Below, one piece after another: positions 1 through 4,710 of a stretch of 5,826 nucleotides of DNA (position 1 is the first letter of the stretch; the number at the start of each line of letters is the position of its first letter). The position numbers were made by a program, and so were the translations under genes. The DNA comes from DATGWF01 sp035299585 (GTDB lineage: Bacteria > Actinomycetota > Actinomycetes > Actinomycetales > Microbacteriaceae): positions 1 through 5,826 of the forward strand of contig DATGWF010000099.1 in assembly GCA_035299585.1 (NCBI GenBank). The letters run 5' to 3'. The notes under the pieces are model-generated. The model had not been told where the DNA came from and did no database searches. It was given only the letters and a program-made list of their open reading frames with translations.

Positions 1-39
1 GGCGTCGTTGCGCTGATCGTTCGCCTCGCCCGCCGATAG
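1..39 (+). CDS. Possible C-terminal end of an upstream gene (partial)
   Basis: Frame 1 is open from the window edge to TAG at 37-39 and reads GVVALIVRLARR. A short hydrophobic run ending in basic residues is what the last membrane helix and cytoplasmic tail of an integral membrane protein often look like. Only 12 codons are visible, so family and function cannot be stated. The next gene starts 43 nt downstream of this stop and a promoter-like sequence begins at 47, which fits a gene ending here. It could also be a chance open frame or belong to a minus-strand gene. Confidence 0.35.
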   Translation, partial: GVVALIVRLARR

Positions 40-46
40 CCTCGAT

Positions 47-82
47 TTGAGCTCCGCGCCCGCGGGAGTCAGACTAGAAGGT
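47..82 (+). promoter_or_regulatory. Candidate leaderless promoter of the 100-aa protein gene
   Basis: TTGAGC at 47-52 resembles a -35 element. It is followed after exactly 17 bp by CAGACT at 70-75, which keeps the conserved A2 and T6 of an actinobacterial -10 hexamer (TANNNT). The ATG at 83 lies 7 nt after the hexamer, so transcription would begin at or next to the start codon. AGAAGG at 76-81 resembles a Shine-Dalgarno sequence but is only 1 nt from the ATG, too close to work normally. The 9-mer CAGACTAGA recurs at 1201-1209 just before another start codon. This is a prediction from spacing and motif only. Confidence 0.5.
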
Positions 83-385
83 ATGGCTGACGGCACCCGG
101 AGCGATCTGTACGAGGCTCTCCAAGCTCGGATTCAACGCGAGGTGTTGACGGTGCACCCGCAACTTCAGCCTCTCGAAGTCGACGTGTTCTTTGCCGACG
201 AACTGCTCTTTGCCTCAGCAACGCGTCGAAATGATGACGGCTCAGTCCGCTGGCGGAGCTCGCACGCCGCGACACCCGATTCGCACGCACTTCCACATCT
301 GGCCGACGCGGGGGAGGACCTGCTCGCTCGCATCGTCGCCGATGCCCGCTTGTCCGCAGCGGTCGACGGAGGCGAGGGTGCCTGA
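83..385 (+). CDS. Unrecognised 100-aa acidic protein
   Basis: I do not recognise this protein. From ATG 83 it is 100 aa, soluble and acidic, with no signal peptide, membrane segment or cysteine. The layout suggests an N-terminal helix (about residues 6-24), a beta-rich centre (about 31-60, including LEVDVFFADELLFASA and SVRWRSS) and a C-terminal helix (about 72-92). The same frame can be opened at TTG 47, adding 12 residues, but ATG 83 fits the promoter-like hexamer upstream better. Its end overlaps the GTG start of hemD by 8 nt, so the two are probably cotranscribed and translationally coupled. The hemD ribosome binding site lies inside this gene. No heme-related motif such as CP or HxxxH is visible, so a link to heme synthesis rests only on position. 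It is real coding sequence judging by its coupling, not by homology. Confidence 0.7.
   Translation: MADGTRSDLYEALQARIQREVLTVHPQLQPLEVDVFFADELLFASATRRNDDGSVRWRSSHAATPDSHALPHLADAGEDLLARIVADARLSAAVDGGEGA
368..372 (+). promoter_or_regulatory. Ribosome binding site deciding the hemD start
   Basis: GGAGG lies 5 nt before GTG 378. The alternative ATG at 396 has no purine-rich sequence at a usable distance, so GTG 378 is preferred. The site lies within the last codons of the preceding gene, consistent with translational coupling. Confidence 0.7.
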
Positions 386-1208
386 TTCATCGCCCATGAC
401 CGGCTCGGTGCCGCTCGCCGCAAGCAAGGACCGCCCGCTCACGGGTTGGCGGGTGCTCGTCCCTCGCGGTGGACCCTGGGGCGATACGGTTGCCGCGATG
501 CTGCGCTCCAAGGGCGCAAGCCCGGTGGTGGCACCACTTATTAACTTTGCCGCGACCGACCAGCAGGCGCAGCTTGAAGCGGCACTCGTGAAGTTGGCCA
601 ATGGCTACTTCGACTGGTTGACCGTGACGAGTGCCACCACCGTTGACGTGTTGCGCGCCCACGGAGCTATCGTTCCCACGTCAACAAAAATCGCGGCTGT
701 CGGTGAGACGACTGCCGCCGCGCTCGTCGCGGCGGGGTATCGAGCCGACATCAGCCCGTCCGAGAACAACACCTCCCGCGGCATGCTGGAGGAATGGCAG
801 GCGGCAACCGGTGGAGCCCAGGGGCTTCGAGTCCTCGCCCTCCGCTCGGCCGTGGCCGAGCCCGTTTTGTCGACCGGTCTGCCGCTCCTGGGACACGAGG
901 TGACGGCCGTCGTCGCGTACCGCACTGTCGGCATCCCGGTTGCGCCGCAGGTGCGCGAGGACTTGCTCGGCGGAGCGATTCAAGCCGTCGTCATCAGTTC
1001 GGGCAGTGTTGCGGAGCAGGTATTCCAACAGTTTGGTGTGCTTGACGAGCGAGTGGTCGTCGCGTGCATCGGCCCGCAGACTGCGCATGACGCCGAACGC
1101 GCCGGACTCCGGGTGGACTTGGTGGCGGAAGTGCAAACCATGGAGTCCCTCATCGAGGCACTCGGTGCATGCGCGCGAGCGCGAGGAATGGTTTCTCAGG
1201 CAGACTAG
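378..1208 (+). CDS. hemD: Uroporphyrinogen-III synthase
   Basis: HemD catalyses cyclisation of hydroxymethylbilane to uroporphyrinogen III with inversion of ring D, the branch point to heme, siroheme and corrinoids, in the cytoplasm. The 276-aa protein matches the typical single-domain length (about 250-280 aa) and the family's bilobed repeat. Lobe 1 begins at WRVLVPRGGPWGD (residues 24-36), followed by DWLTVTSATTVDVL (79-92) and IAAVGETTAAAL (105-116). The second lobe has LRVLALRSAVAEP (150-162), VTAVVAYRTV (175-184), AVVISSGSVAEQ (203-214) and VACIGPQTAHDAERAGL (228-244). HemD sequences diverge widely and active-site residues are poorly conserved, so the call rests on this pattern of motifs. 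The first roughly 22 residues are a Ser/Pro-rich extension before the fold. It overlaps the previous gene by 8 nt and ends 4 nt before the next. No other tetrapyrrole gene is in the window, which is somewhat unusual. Start at GTG 378 chosen on the GGAGG site; ATG 396 is an alternative. Confidence 0.88.
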   Translation: MPDSSPMTGSVPLAASKDRPLTGWRVLVPRGGPWGDTVAAMLRSKGASPVVAPLINFAATDQQAQLEAALVKLANGYFDWLTVTSATTVDVLRAHGAIVPTSTKIAAVGETTAAALVAAGYRADISPSENNTSRGMLEEWQAATGGAQGLRVLALRSAVAEPVLSTGLPLLGHEVTAVVAYRTVGIPVAPQVREDLLGGAIQAVVISSGSVAEQVFQQFGVLDERVVVACIGPQTAHDAERAGLRVDLVAEVQTMESLIEALGACARARGMVSQAD

Positions 1209-1212
1209 ACGC
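1201..1212 (+). promoter_or_regulatory. Candidate -10 element overlapping the hemD stop codon
   Basis: CAGACT at 1201-1206 is followed by 6 nt and then ATG 1213. The hexamer runs into the hemD stop (TAG 1206-1208). There is no Shine-Dalgarno sequence before ATG 1213; the nearest purine run (CAGG, 1197-1200) is 12 nt away. No good -35 is visible. An internal leaderless promoter is possible, but reinitiation by ribosomes finishing hemD would explain the missing ribosome binding site equally well. Confidence 0.35.
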
Positions 1213-1596
1213 ATGGTGAGTCTGCGCGTGCATCCCGATCGCCTCGAAGTGCACTTGACGCCGGCGGAAAAGGCGCTCGCCGCGTACCCACGCGACCTCG
1301 TCGTGCCGCGAACGGCGATTCGGTCCGCAGCAATCACCCACGATCCCTGGGTGTGGCTCCGAGGAATCCGTGCGCCCGGAACCGCCATTCCCCGCACCCT
1401 CGCTCTTGGCACGTGGCGAAGCCGCGGCGCGAAAGACTTCGTGTTGATCAAGGGCTCACGCCCGGCAGTTGTCCTCGATCTCGACCCGGAGCAGGTTGGC
1501 GGATTCCATCGTCTTGTTCTCTCGTCGCACCGTGTCGCGGAACTCGTCGCCTCGCTCCGAGTGGATCCTCCGAGCGACAGCACACCCCAGGTTTAG
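1213..1596 (+). CDS. Small PH-like domain protein, actinobacterial hypothetical family
   Basis: This 127-aa soluble protein has alternating short beta-strand-like segments (LRVHPDRLEVHLT 4-16; LVVPRTAIRSAAI 29-41; GAKDFVLIKGSRPAVVLDLD 72-91) and a final helix (about 93-115), the order expected for a pleckstrin-homology-like fold. The segment RGIRAPGTAIP (50-60) followed by LALGTW (63-68) resembles small actinobacterial proteins usually annotated as hypothetical or PH-domain, in which a 'GxRAPGTxxP...GT' core precedes a strand pair. That match is from memory and was not searched. Ligand and partners are unknown. ATG 1213 is chosen because the homologous-looking region begins immediately after it; GTG 1216 is the next codon and cannot be excluded. 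It starts 4 nt after hemD and its TAG (1594-1596) overlaps the stop codon of the convergent exporter gene. Confidence 0.75.
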   Translation: MVSLRVHPDRLEVHLTPAEKALAAYPRDLVVPRTAIRSAAITHDPWVWLRGIRAPGTAIPRTLALGTWRSRGAKDFVLIKGSRPAVVLDLDPEQVGGFHRLVLSSHRVAELVASLRVDPPSDSTPQV

Positions 1597-2231
1597 TGCG
1601 ATTCGAAAGCGCTGAGCAGCAGCACGGCGCCGAGGCCAATCATCATGACGCCGCCAATGCCGGAGAGCTTCGAGATGCGATCCGGGTCGCGGGCGAACCA
1701 GTCGCGGGCAGCTCCCGCGGAGAGTGCCCAGACGCTGTCGCTCACGAGGCCGAGCGCGAAGAAGATGAGGCCGAGTTCGAGCATTTGCCAGGTCACCGAG
1801 CCGGCACTCGGTGCGACGAACTGTGGAAGCACCGCGATAAAGAATGCGAGCGTTTTGGGGTTCGTCATGCCGACAACGAAGCCCTCTGCCATGAGCCGGA
1901 TAGCCGGCTTCTGCGCGATGGAATCTGCCTTTGCCGCGGCATCATGCCGATGTCGAATCGCTTGGACGCCGAGATACACGATGTACGCGGCCCCGACAAT
2001 CTTGAGCGCACCGAAGAGCACAACCGACTTCGCGACCACCAGGCCAAGTCCGAGCGACACGGCGAGGATGATCGGAATGATGCCGAGCGTATTGCCGAGA
2101 ACGGAAAGGAAGCCGCCCAGTTTGCCGAGGGCGAGCGCGCGACCGACCGAGAACAGCACGCTCGGTCCGGGAATCACGATGAGAATGAGCGCCGCAATCG
2201 TGAAGCCAATGAGCTTGTCGACCGGGACCAT
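1593..2231 (-). CDS. LysE/RhtB family amino-acid exporter
   Basis: A 212-aa integral membrane protein of the LysE superfamily (LysE/RhtB type), which exports amino acids or their derivatives using the proton gradient. Hydrophobic segments lie at about residues 7-28, 39-64, 66-92, 114-137, 147-170 and 190-209, giving the usual six-helix plan with a cytoplasmic loop near residues 93-110 (RHRHDAAAKADS). Family signatures are IPGPSVLFSVGRAL (20-33), KIVGAAYIVYLGVQAIR (77-93) and GFVVGMTNPKTLAFF (117-131), the last containing the conserved NPK motif. The length is normal and intact. Substrate cannot be read from sequence; basic, branched-chain and homoserine/threonine exporters share these motifs. 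It diverges from the hydrolase gene across only 17 bp, and its TAA overlaps the stop of the PH-like gene by sharing 1593-1596. No Shine-Dalgarno sequence precedes ATG 2231; a TACCCT hexamer 6 nt upstream suggests leaderless expression. Confidence 0.9.
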   Translation of the reverse strand: MVPVDKLIGFTIAALILIVIPGPSVLFSVGRALALGKLGGFLSVLGNTLGIIPIILAVSLGLGLVVAKSVVLFGALKIVGAAYIVYLGVQAIRHRHDAAAKADSIAQKPAIRLMAEGFVVGMTNPKTLAFFIAVLPQFVAPSAGSVTWQMLELGLIFFALGLVSDSVWALSAGAARDWFARDPDRISKLSGIGGVMMIGLGAVLLLSAFESH

Positions 2232-2248
2232 ATGGCTAGGGTAGCGAC
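2232..2248. promoter_or_regulatory. Overlapping bidirectional -10 region between exporter and hydrolase
   Basis: The whole spacer between the two divergent ATGs is ATGGCTAGGGTAGCGAC. On the plus strand TAGGGT (2237-2242) is followed by 6 nt and ATG 2249. On the minus strand TACCCT (2243-2238) is followed by 6 nt and ATG at 2231. Both hexamers match TANNNT, the actinobacterial -10 pattern, and share 5 of 6 base pairs. A possible plus-strand -35, TTGTCG (2215-2220, 16-bp spacing), lies inside the exporter gene; no clear minus-strand -35 was found. AGGG (2238-2241) lies 7 nt before ATG 2249 and could alternatively act as a weak ribosome binding site. Confidence 0.55.
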
Positions 2249-3241
2249 ATGAGCGAGCAGAGCGGCTTCATTGCTGAGCGTCGGTTTGGCGCGGCGCTAC
2301 ACGTCCAACTCAATCGGCCCGCTGCCATCAACGCGCTCAACCTCGAGATGATTCGAGATATCGATCGGGCACTTGACCGTGCCGAGACCGACCCAACCAT
2401 CCGTGCCGTCGTGTTTTCGGGCGCGGGGGAACGCGGTTTCTGCGCCGGCGGCGACGTCCGGCAGCTTTTCCTCGATGTTCGCGCCGGCAGGACAGACGCA
2501 CCGGCCAGCTATTTCGCCACCGAGTACGCCCTCAACGCACGCATCGCCGAATTCCCGAAGCTCACCGTGTCCTGGGCGCACGGGGTCTGCATGGGTGGCG
2601 GCGTCGGACTCGCCGGGCATTGTCGGATGCGACTCGTCACGGACGATGTGCGGGTAGCGATGCCGGAGACCCGGATCGGATTCACCCCCGATGTGGGCGG
2701 GTCTTGGCTACTCGGCCGCGCTCCCAGTCGTGCGGGAGAGCGCCTCGGCCTCCACGCTCAGTCAATGACGGCAGATACGGCAGTGTGGGCCGGCTTTGCC
2801 GACGCCGTCGTTCCCGCTGATTCACTTGAGACGGTGCTTGCAATGACCGGAGGGACGTCCGAAAGCGATGACGTGCTCCCCGAGGCCCTTCGTGACCTGG
2901 GTCGGGCGATTGGAGAGCCGGAACTCGGCATTCCGCTAGCCCTCATCGACGAGGTGTACGGCCTCCCCACGGTAGGCGACATTCTCAGGGCGCTGGACCA
3001 GCGCCACCCGACATCGGCAGCGCAATTGCGTGAGCTGTCGCCGACCGCGCTCGAGGTCACGCTGCGTTCGGTGCGGTCGGCTCGCTCGCTCAGTTTGCGC
3101 GAGGCCCTTGCCCAAGAGCAGCGTTTGGCGGAATGGTTCTTCAACGAACGCGAGGACTCTTTGGAGGGAATCCGCTCCGTGCTGATTGATAAGGACCACC
3201 GGCCGATGTGGCCGCCGATTGCCTCGACGTTCCCGATCTAG
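2249..3241 (+). CDS. 3-hydroxyisobutyryl-CoA hydrolase-like protein (crotonase superfamily)
   Basis: A 330-aa cytoplasmic enzyme of the enoyl-CoA hydratase/isomerase superfamily, HIBCH branch, which cleaves 3-hydroxyisobutyryl-CoA to 3-hydroxyisobutyrate and CoA in valine catabolism. The CoA and oxyanion-hole regions are RGFCAGGDVRQL (62-73) and GVCMGGGVGLAGH (112-124). The catalytic strand has PETRIGFTPDVGGSWLLGR (139-157): E140 and D148 correspond to the Glu and Asp used by HIBCH-type hydrolases. The long C-terminal part is characteristic of this branch: SPTALEVTLRS (264-274), then EGIRSVLIDKDHRPMW (306-321), which plain hydratases lack. Length is close to bacterial family members (about 340-350 aa). 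The protein could act on another 3-hydroxyacyl-CoA. No other valine-pathway gene is visible. It is divergent from the exporter gene, and its TAG overlaps the stop of exodeoxyribonuclease III at a CTAG palindrome (3238-3241). ATG 2249 fits the domain start. Confidence 0.87.
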   Translation: MSEQSGFIAERRFGAALHVQLNRPAAINALNLEMIRDIDRALDRAETDPTIRAVVFSGAGERGFCAGGDVRQLFLDVRAGRTDAPASYFATEYALNARIAEFPKLTVSWAHGVCMGGGVGLAGHCRMRLVTDDVRVAMPETRIGFTPDVGGSWLLGRAPSRAGERLGLHAQSMTADTAVWAGFADAVVPADSLETVLAMTGGTSESDDVLPEALRDLGRAIGEPELGIPLALIDEVYGLPTVGDILRALDQRHPTSAAQLRELSPTALEVTLRSVRSARSLSLREALAQEQRLAEWFFNEREDSLEGIRSVLIDKDHRPMWPPIASTFPI

Positions 3242-4077
3242 CCAAAGATCATGGGGACGTCGTCGTCCTCACCGTCGAGACTCAGGTCGACCGAGACCGG
3301 GACGTGGTCACTCGGGGCGTCGCCCTTGCGTTCGTCTCGATGAATCTCGGCGCCAACCACCCGATTGGACAGCGCGGCCGACCCGAGCACGAAGTCAATC
3401 CGCATGCCTTCATTTCGGGGGAACCGGAGCTGGGTGTAATCCCAGAAGGTGAATCCCTCCGGCACAAGCGGTCGCACGACGTCGGAAACTCCCGCCGCAA
3501 GCAATGCCGCGAATGCCTCGCGTTCGGGCGCGGACACGTGGGTCGACGCACCCTCGACGAAGGACGGGTCGCCCATGTCGGCGCGAGTCGGGGCGATGTT
3601 GAAATCTCCCGTGAGAGCGAGCGGGAGGTCGGGGTCGCGCTCAAGTTCGGAGCGGGTGTAGCTCGTGAGTGCTGCGAGCCAGTCAAGTTTGTAACGATAG
3701 TGCGGATCGTCGAGACCGCGCCCGTTCGGGACGTACAGACTCCAGATTCGCTGGCCCGCAATGAGTGCACCGAGGGCGCGCGCCTCATGCGGCGCGTCCG
3801 GTCCGTCGTATCCCTTTTGGAAACCGGGCATTCCCGGGAATGCGGTGACCGGGTCTTCCAACCCAACCCGGCTCGCAATGGCGACCCCGTTCCACTGATT
3901 GAGTCCGTGAATGGCAAGCTCGTAGCCCGCAGCTTCAAATGCCTCCGCCGGGAATTGTTCGGGCTTGCACTTGATTTCCTGCATAGTCAGGACATCGACG
4001 TCTTCCCGGATGAGCCAATCGGTTACTCGTCCGACACGGGTTCGGATGGAGTTCACGTTCCAGGTAGCAATACGCAT
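3238..4077 (-). CDS. xth: Exodeoxyribonuclease III (class II AP endonuclease)
   Basis: A 279-aa DNA repair enzyme of the exonuclease-endonuclease-phosphatase fold. It cuts the backbone 5' of abasic sites and removes 3' blocking groups in base excision repair, and has 3'-5' exonuclease activity. All hallmark motifs are present in order: MRIATWNVNSIR (1-12, metal-site N7), MQEIKC (32-37, E34 metal ligand), WSLYVPNGR (112-120, Y115), TGDFNIAP (156-163, D158 and N160), RIDFVLGS (226-233, D228) and SDHVPVSVDL (256-265, D257/H258 pair). The aromatic FTFWDY (209-214) also matches the family. The protein ends with a short acidic tail (DGEDDDVP). ATG 4077 is exactly where this family begins. The frame stays open much further upstream, antisense to pyrE, but that stretch has no resemblance to an N-terminal domain. 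The gene diverges from pyrE (78-bp spacer) and converges with the hydrolase with a 4-nt stop overlap. CATAAT upstream suggests leaderless transcription. Confidence 0.95.
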   Translation of the reverse strand: MRIATWNVNSIRTRVGRVTDWLIREDVDVLTMQEIKCKPEQFPAEAFEAAGYELAIHGLNQWNGVAIASRVGLEDPVTAFPGMPGFQKGYDGPDAPHEARALGALIAGQRIWSLYVPNGRGLDDPHYRYKLDWLAALTSYTRSELERDPDLPLALTGDFNIAPTRADMGDPSFVEGASTHVSAPEREAFAALLAAGVSDVVRPLVPEGFTFWDYTQLRFPRNEGMRIDFVLGSAALSNRVVGAEIHRDERKGDAPSDHVPVSVDLSLDGEDDDVPMIFG

Positions 4078-4089
4078 GTCTCGATTATG
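4078..4089 (-). promoter_or_regulatory. Candidate leaderless -10 of exodeoxyribonuclease III
   Basis: Reading the minus strand, CATAAT (4089-4084) is followed by CGAGAC (6 nt) and the ATG at 4077. CATAAT is one base from the TATAAT consensus and is the most AT-rich hexamer of the promoter set in this window. No recognisable Shine-Dalgarno sequence and no clear -35 element are present. Confidence 0.55.
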
Positions 4090-4103
4090 GTCTGGTCGAG
4101 GTG

Positions 4104-4140
4104 AGCGGCGGCGCGGCCGGCTTCGTTTTCGGCCGTCGCT
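4104..4140. repeat. Imperfect inverted repeat between the xth and pyrE promoters
   Basis: AGCGGCGGC (4104-4112) pairs with GCCGTCGCT (4132-4140) with eight Watson-Crick pairs and one G-T, around a 19-nt centre that itself has two copies of CGGCCG (4114-4119 and 4130-4135). It lies outside both predicted transcripts, so it would act as DNA, for example as an operator over the pyrE -35 region, not as an RNA hairpin. In GC-rich DNA such arms can arise by chance. Confidence 0.3.
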
Positions 4141-4143
4141 GGT

Positions 4144-4155
4144 TAGGCTGAGGGC
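4144..4155 (+). promoter_or_regulatory. Candidate leaderless -10 of the pyrE operon
   Basis: TAGGCT (4144-4149) matches TANNNT and lies 6 nt before GTG 4156. GAGGG (4150-4154) is only 1 nt from the start codon, too near for a normal ribosome binding site. No strong -35 is visible; CTTCGT (4121-4126, 17-bp spacing) is a poor match. If leaderless, there is no room for an attenuator or PyrR-binding leader before pyrE. Confidence 0.55.
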
Positions 4156-4710
4156 GTGACTACGGCCAAAGACCAGCTCATCGAGTTCATCGCGAACGAC
4201 GCGGTGTTTCACGGAGACTTCACGCTCACGAGTGGCAAGAAGGCAACCTACTACGTCGACCTTCGACGGGTCAGTCTGGATCACCGAGTTGCCCCGCTCA
4301 TCGGTCAGGTCATGCTTGACGTTATTGCCGAGTTCGACGACATCGATGCCGTCGGTGGCTTGACCATGGGTGCCGACCCGATTGCGACCGCCATTCTGCA
4401 TCAGGGTGCCGCGCGCGGCCTCGCCTACGATGCGTTCGTGGTCCGCAAAGAACCCAAGGATCACGGTCGTGGCAAGCAGGTCGAAGGACCCGATCTCGCG
4501 GGAAAGCGCGTCATCGTCGTCGAGGACACGTCGACGACGGGCGGCTCGCCCGTGAAAGCAATTGAGGCGCTTCGTCACGTCGGCGCCGACGTCGTCGCCG
4601 TCGCTGTTGTGGTCGATCGCGCGACCGGAGCGCAGTCGGTCATCGAAGCCGAGGGTGTTCCCTACCGGTACGCCATCGGGTTGGATGACCTTGGTTTGGA
4701 GGCACAGTGA
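4156..4710 (+). CDS. pyrE: Orotate phosphoribosyltransferase
   Basis: PyrE joins orotate and PRPP to give orotidine 5'-monophosphate, the fifth step of de novo pyrimidine synthesis, as a cytoplasmic dimer. The 184-aa length fits the actinobacterial type. Visible motifs are the substrate-binding segment FTLTSGKKATYYVDLR (22-37), GADP (72-75), the catalytic flexible loop VVRKEPKDHGRGKQVEG (95-111; R97, K98, K101 and H103 correspond to the loop residues that handle pyrophosphate), and the PRPP-binding motif VIVVEDTSTTGGS (119-131) with its acidic pair E123-D124. GTG 4156 is the only start compatible with the family N terminus and the -10-like TAGGCT upstream. It is divergent from exodeoxyribonuclease III. 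Its TGA overlaps the next gene's GTG at GTGA (4707-4710), so the two are an operon. No other pyrimidine genes are nearby, consistent with pyrE lying apart from the main pyr cluster, as seen in many actinobacteria. Confidence 0.95.
   Translation: MTTAKDQLIEFIANDAVFHGDFTLTSGKKATYYVDLRRVSLDHRVAPLIGQVMLDVIAEFDDIDAVGGLTMGADPIATAILHQGAARGLAYDAFVVRKEPKDHGRGKQVEGPDLAGKRVIVVEDTSTTGGSPVKAIEALRHVGADVVAVAVVVDRATGAQSVIEAEGVPYRYAIGLDDLGLEAQ
4698..4702 (+). promoter_or_regulatory. Ribosome binding site of the septum-formation gene
   Basis: GGAGG ends 4 nt before GTG 4707, inside the last codons of pyrE. It fixes the GTG start and, with the GTGA stop/start overlap, indicates translational coupling to pyrE. 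Confidence 0.75.

Noticed and set aside
192..377. Longer hemD reading frame starting within the 100-aa protein gene.
   Set aside because: The extra 62 residues overlap the upstream gene almost entirely, are low complexity and unlike HemD; GTG 378 has a GGAGG site.
681..1583. 300-codon minus-strand open frame antisense to hemD and the PH-like gene.
   Set aside because: Arg/Ser-rich shadow frame without recognisable motifs; hemD motifs on the plus strand explain the region.
1353..2252. 299-codon plus-strand open frame antisense to the exporter.
   Set aside because: Highly charged low-complexity translation (Arg/Glu/His-rich) typical of the antisense of a hydrophobic membrane protein gene; the minus-strand frame has clear LysE motifs.
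3208..4104. 298-codon plus-strand open frame antisense to exodeoxyribonuclease III.
   Set aside because: All catalytic motifs of the nuclease are on the minus strand; this frame overlaps the end of the hydrolase gene and has no domain pattern.
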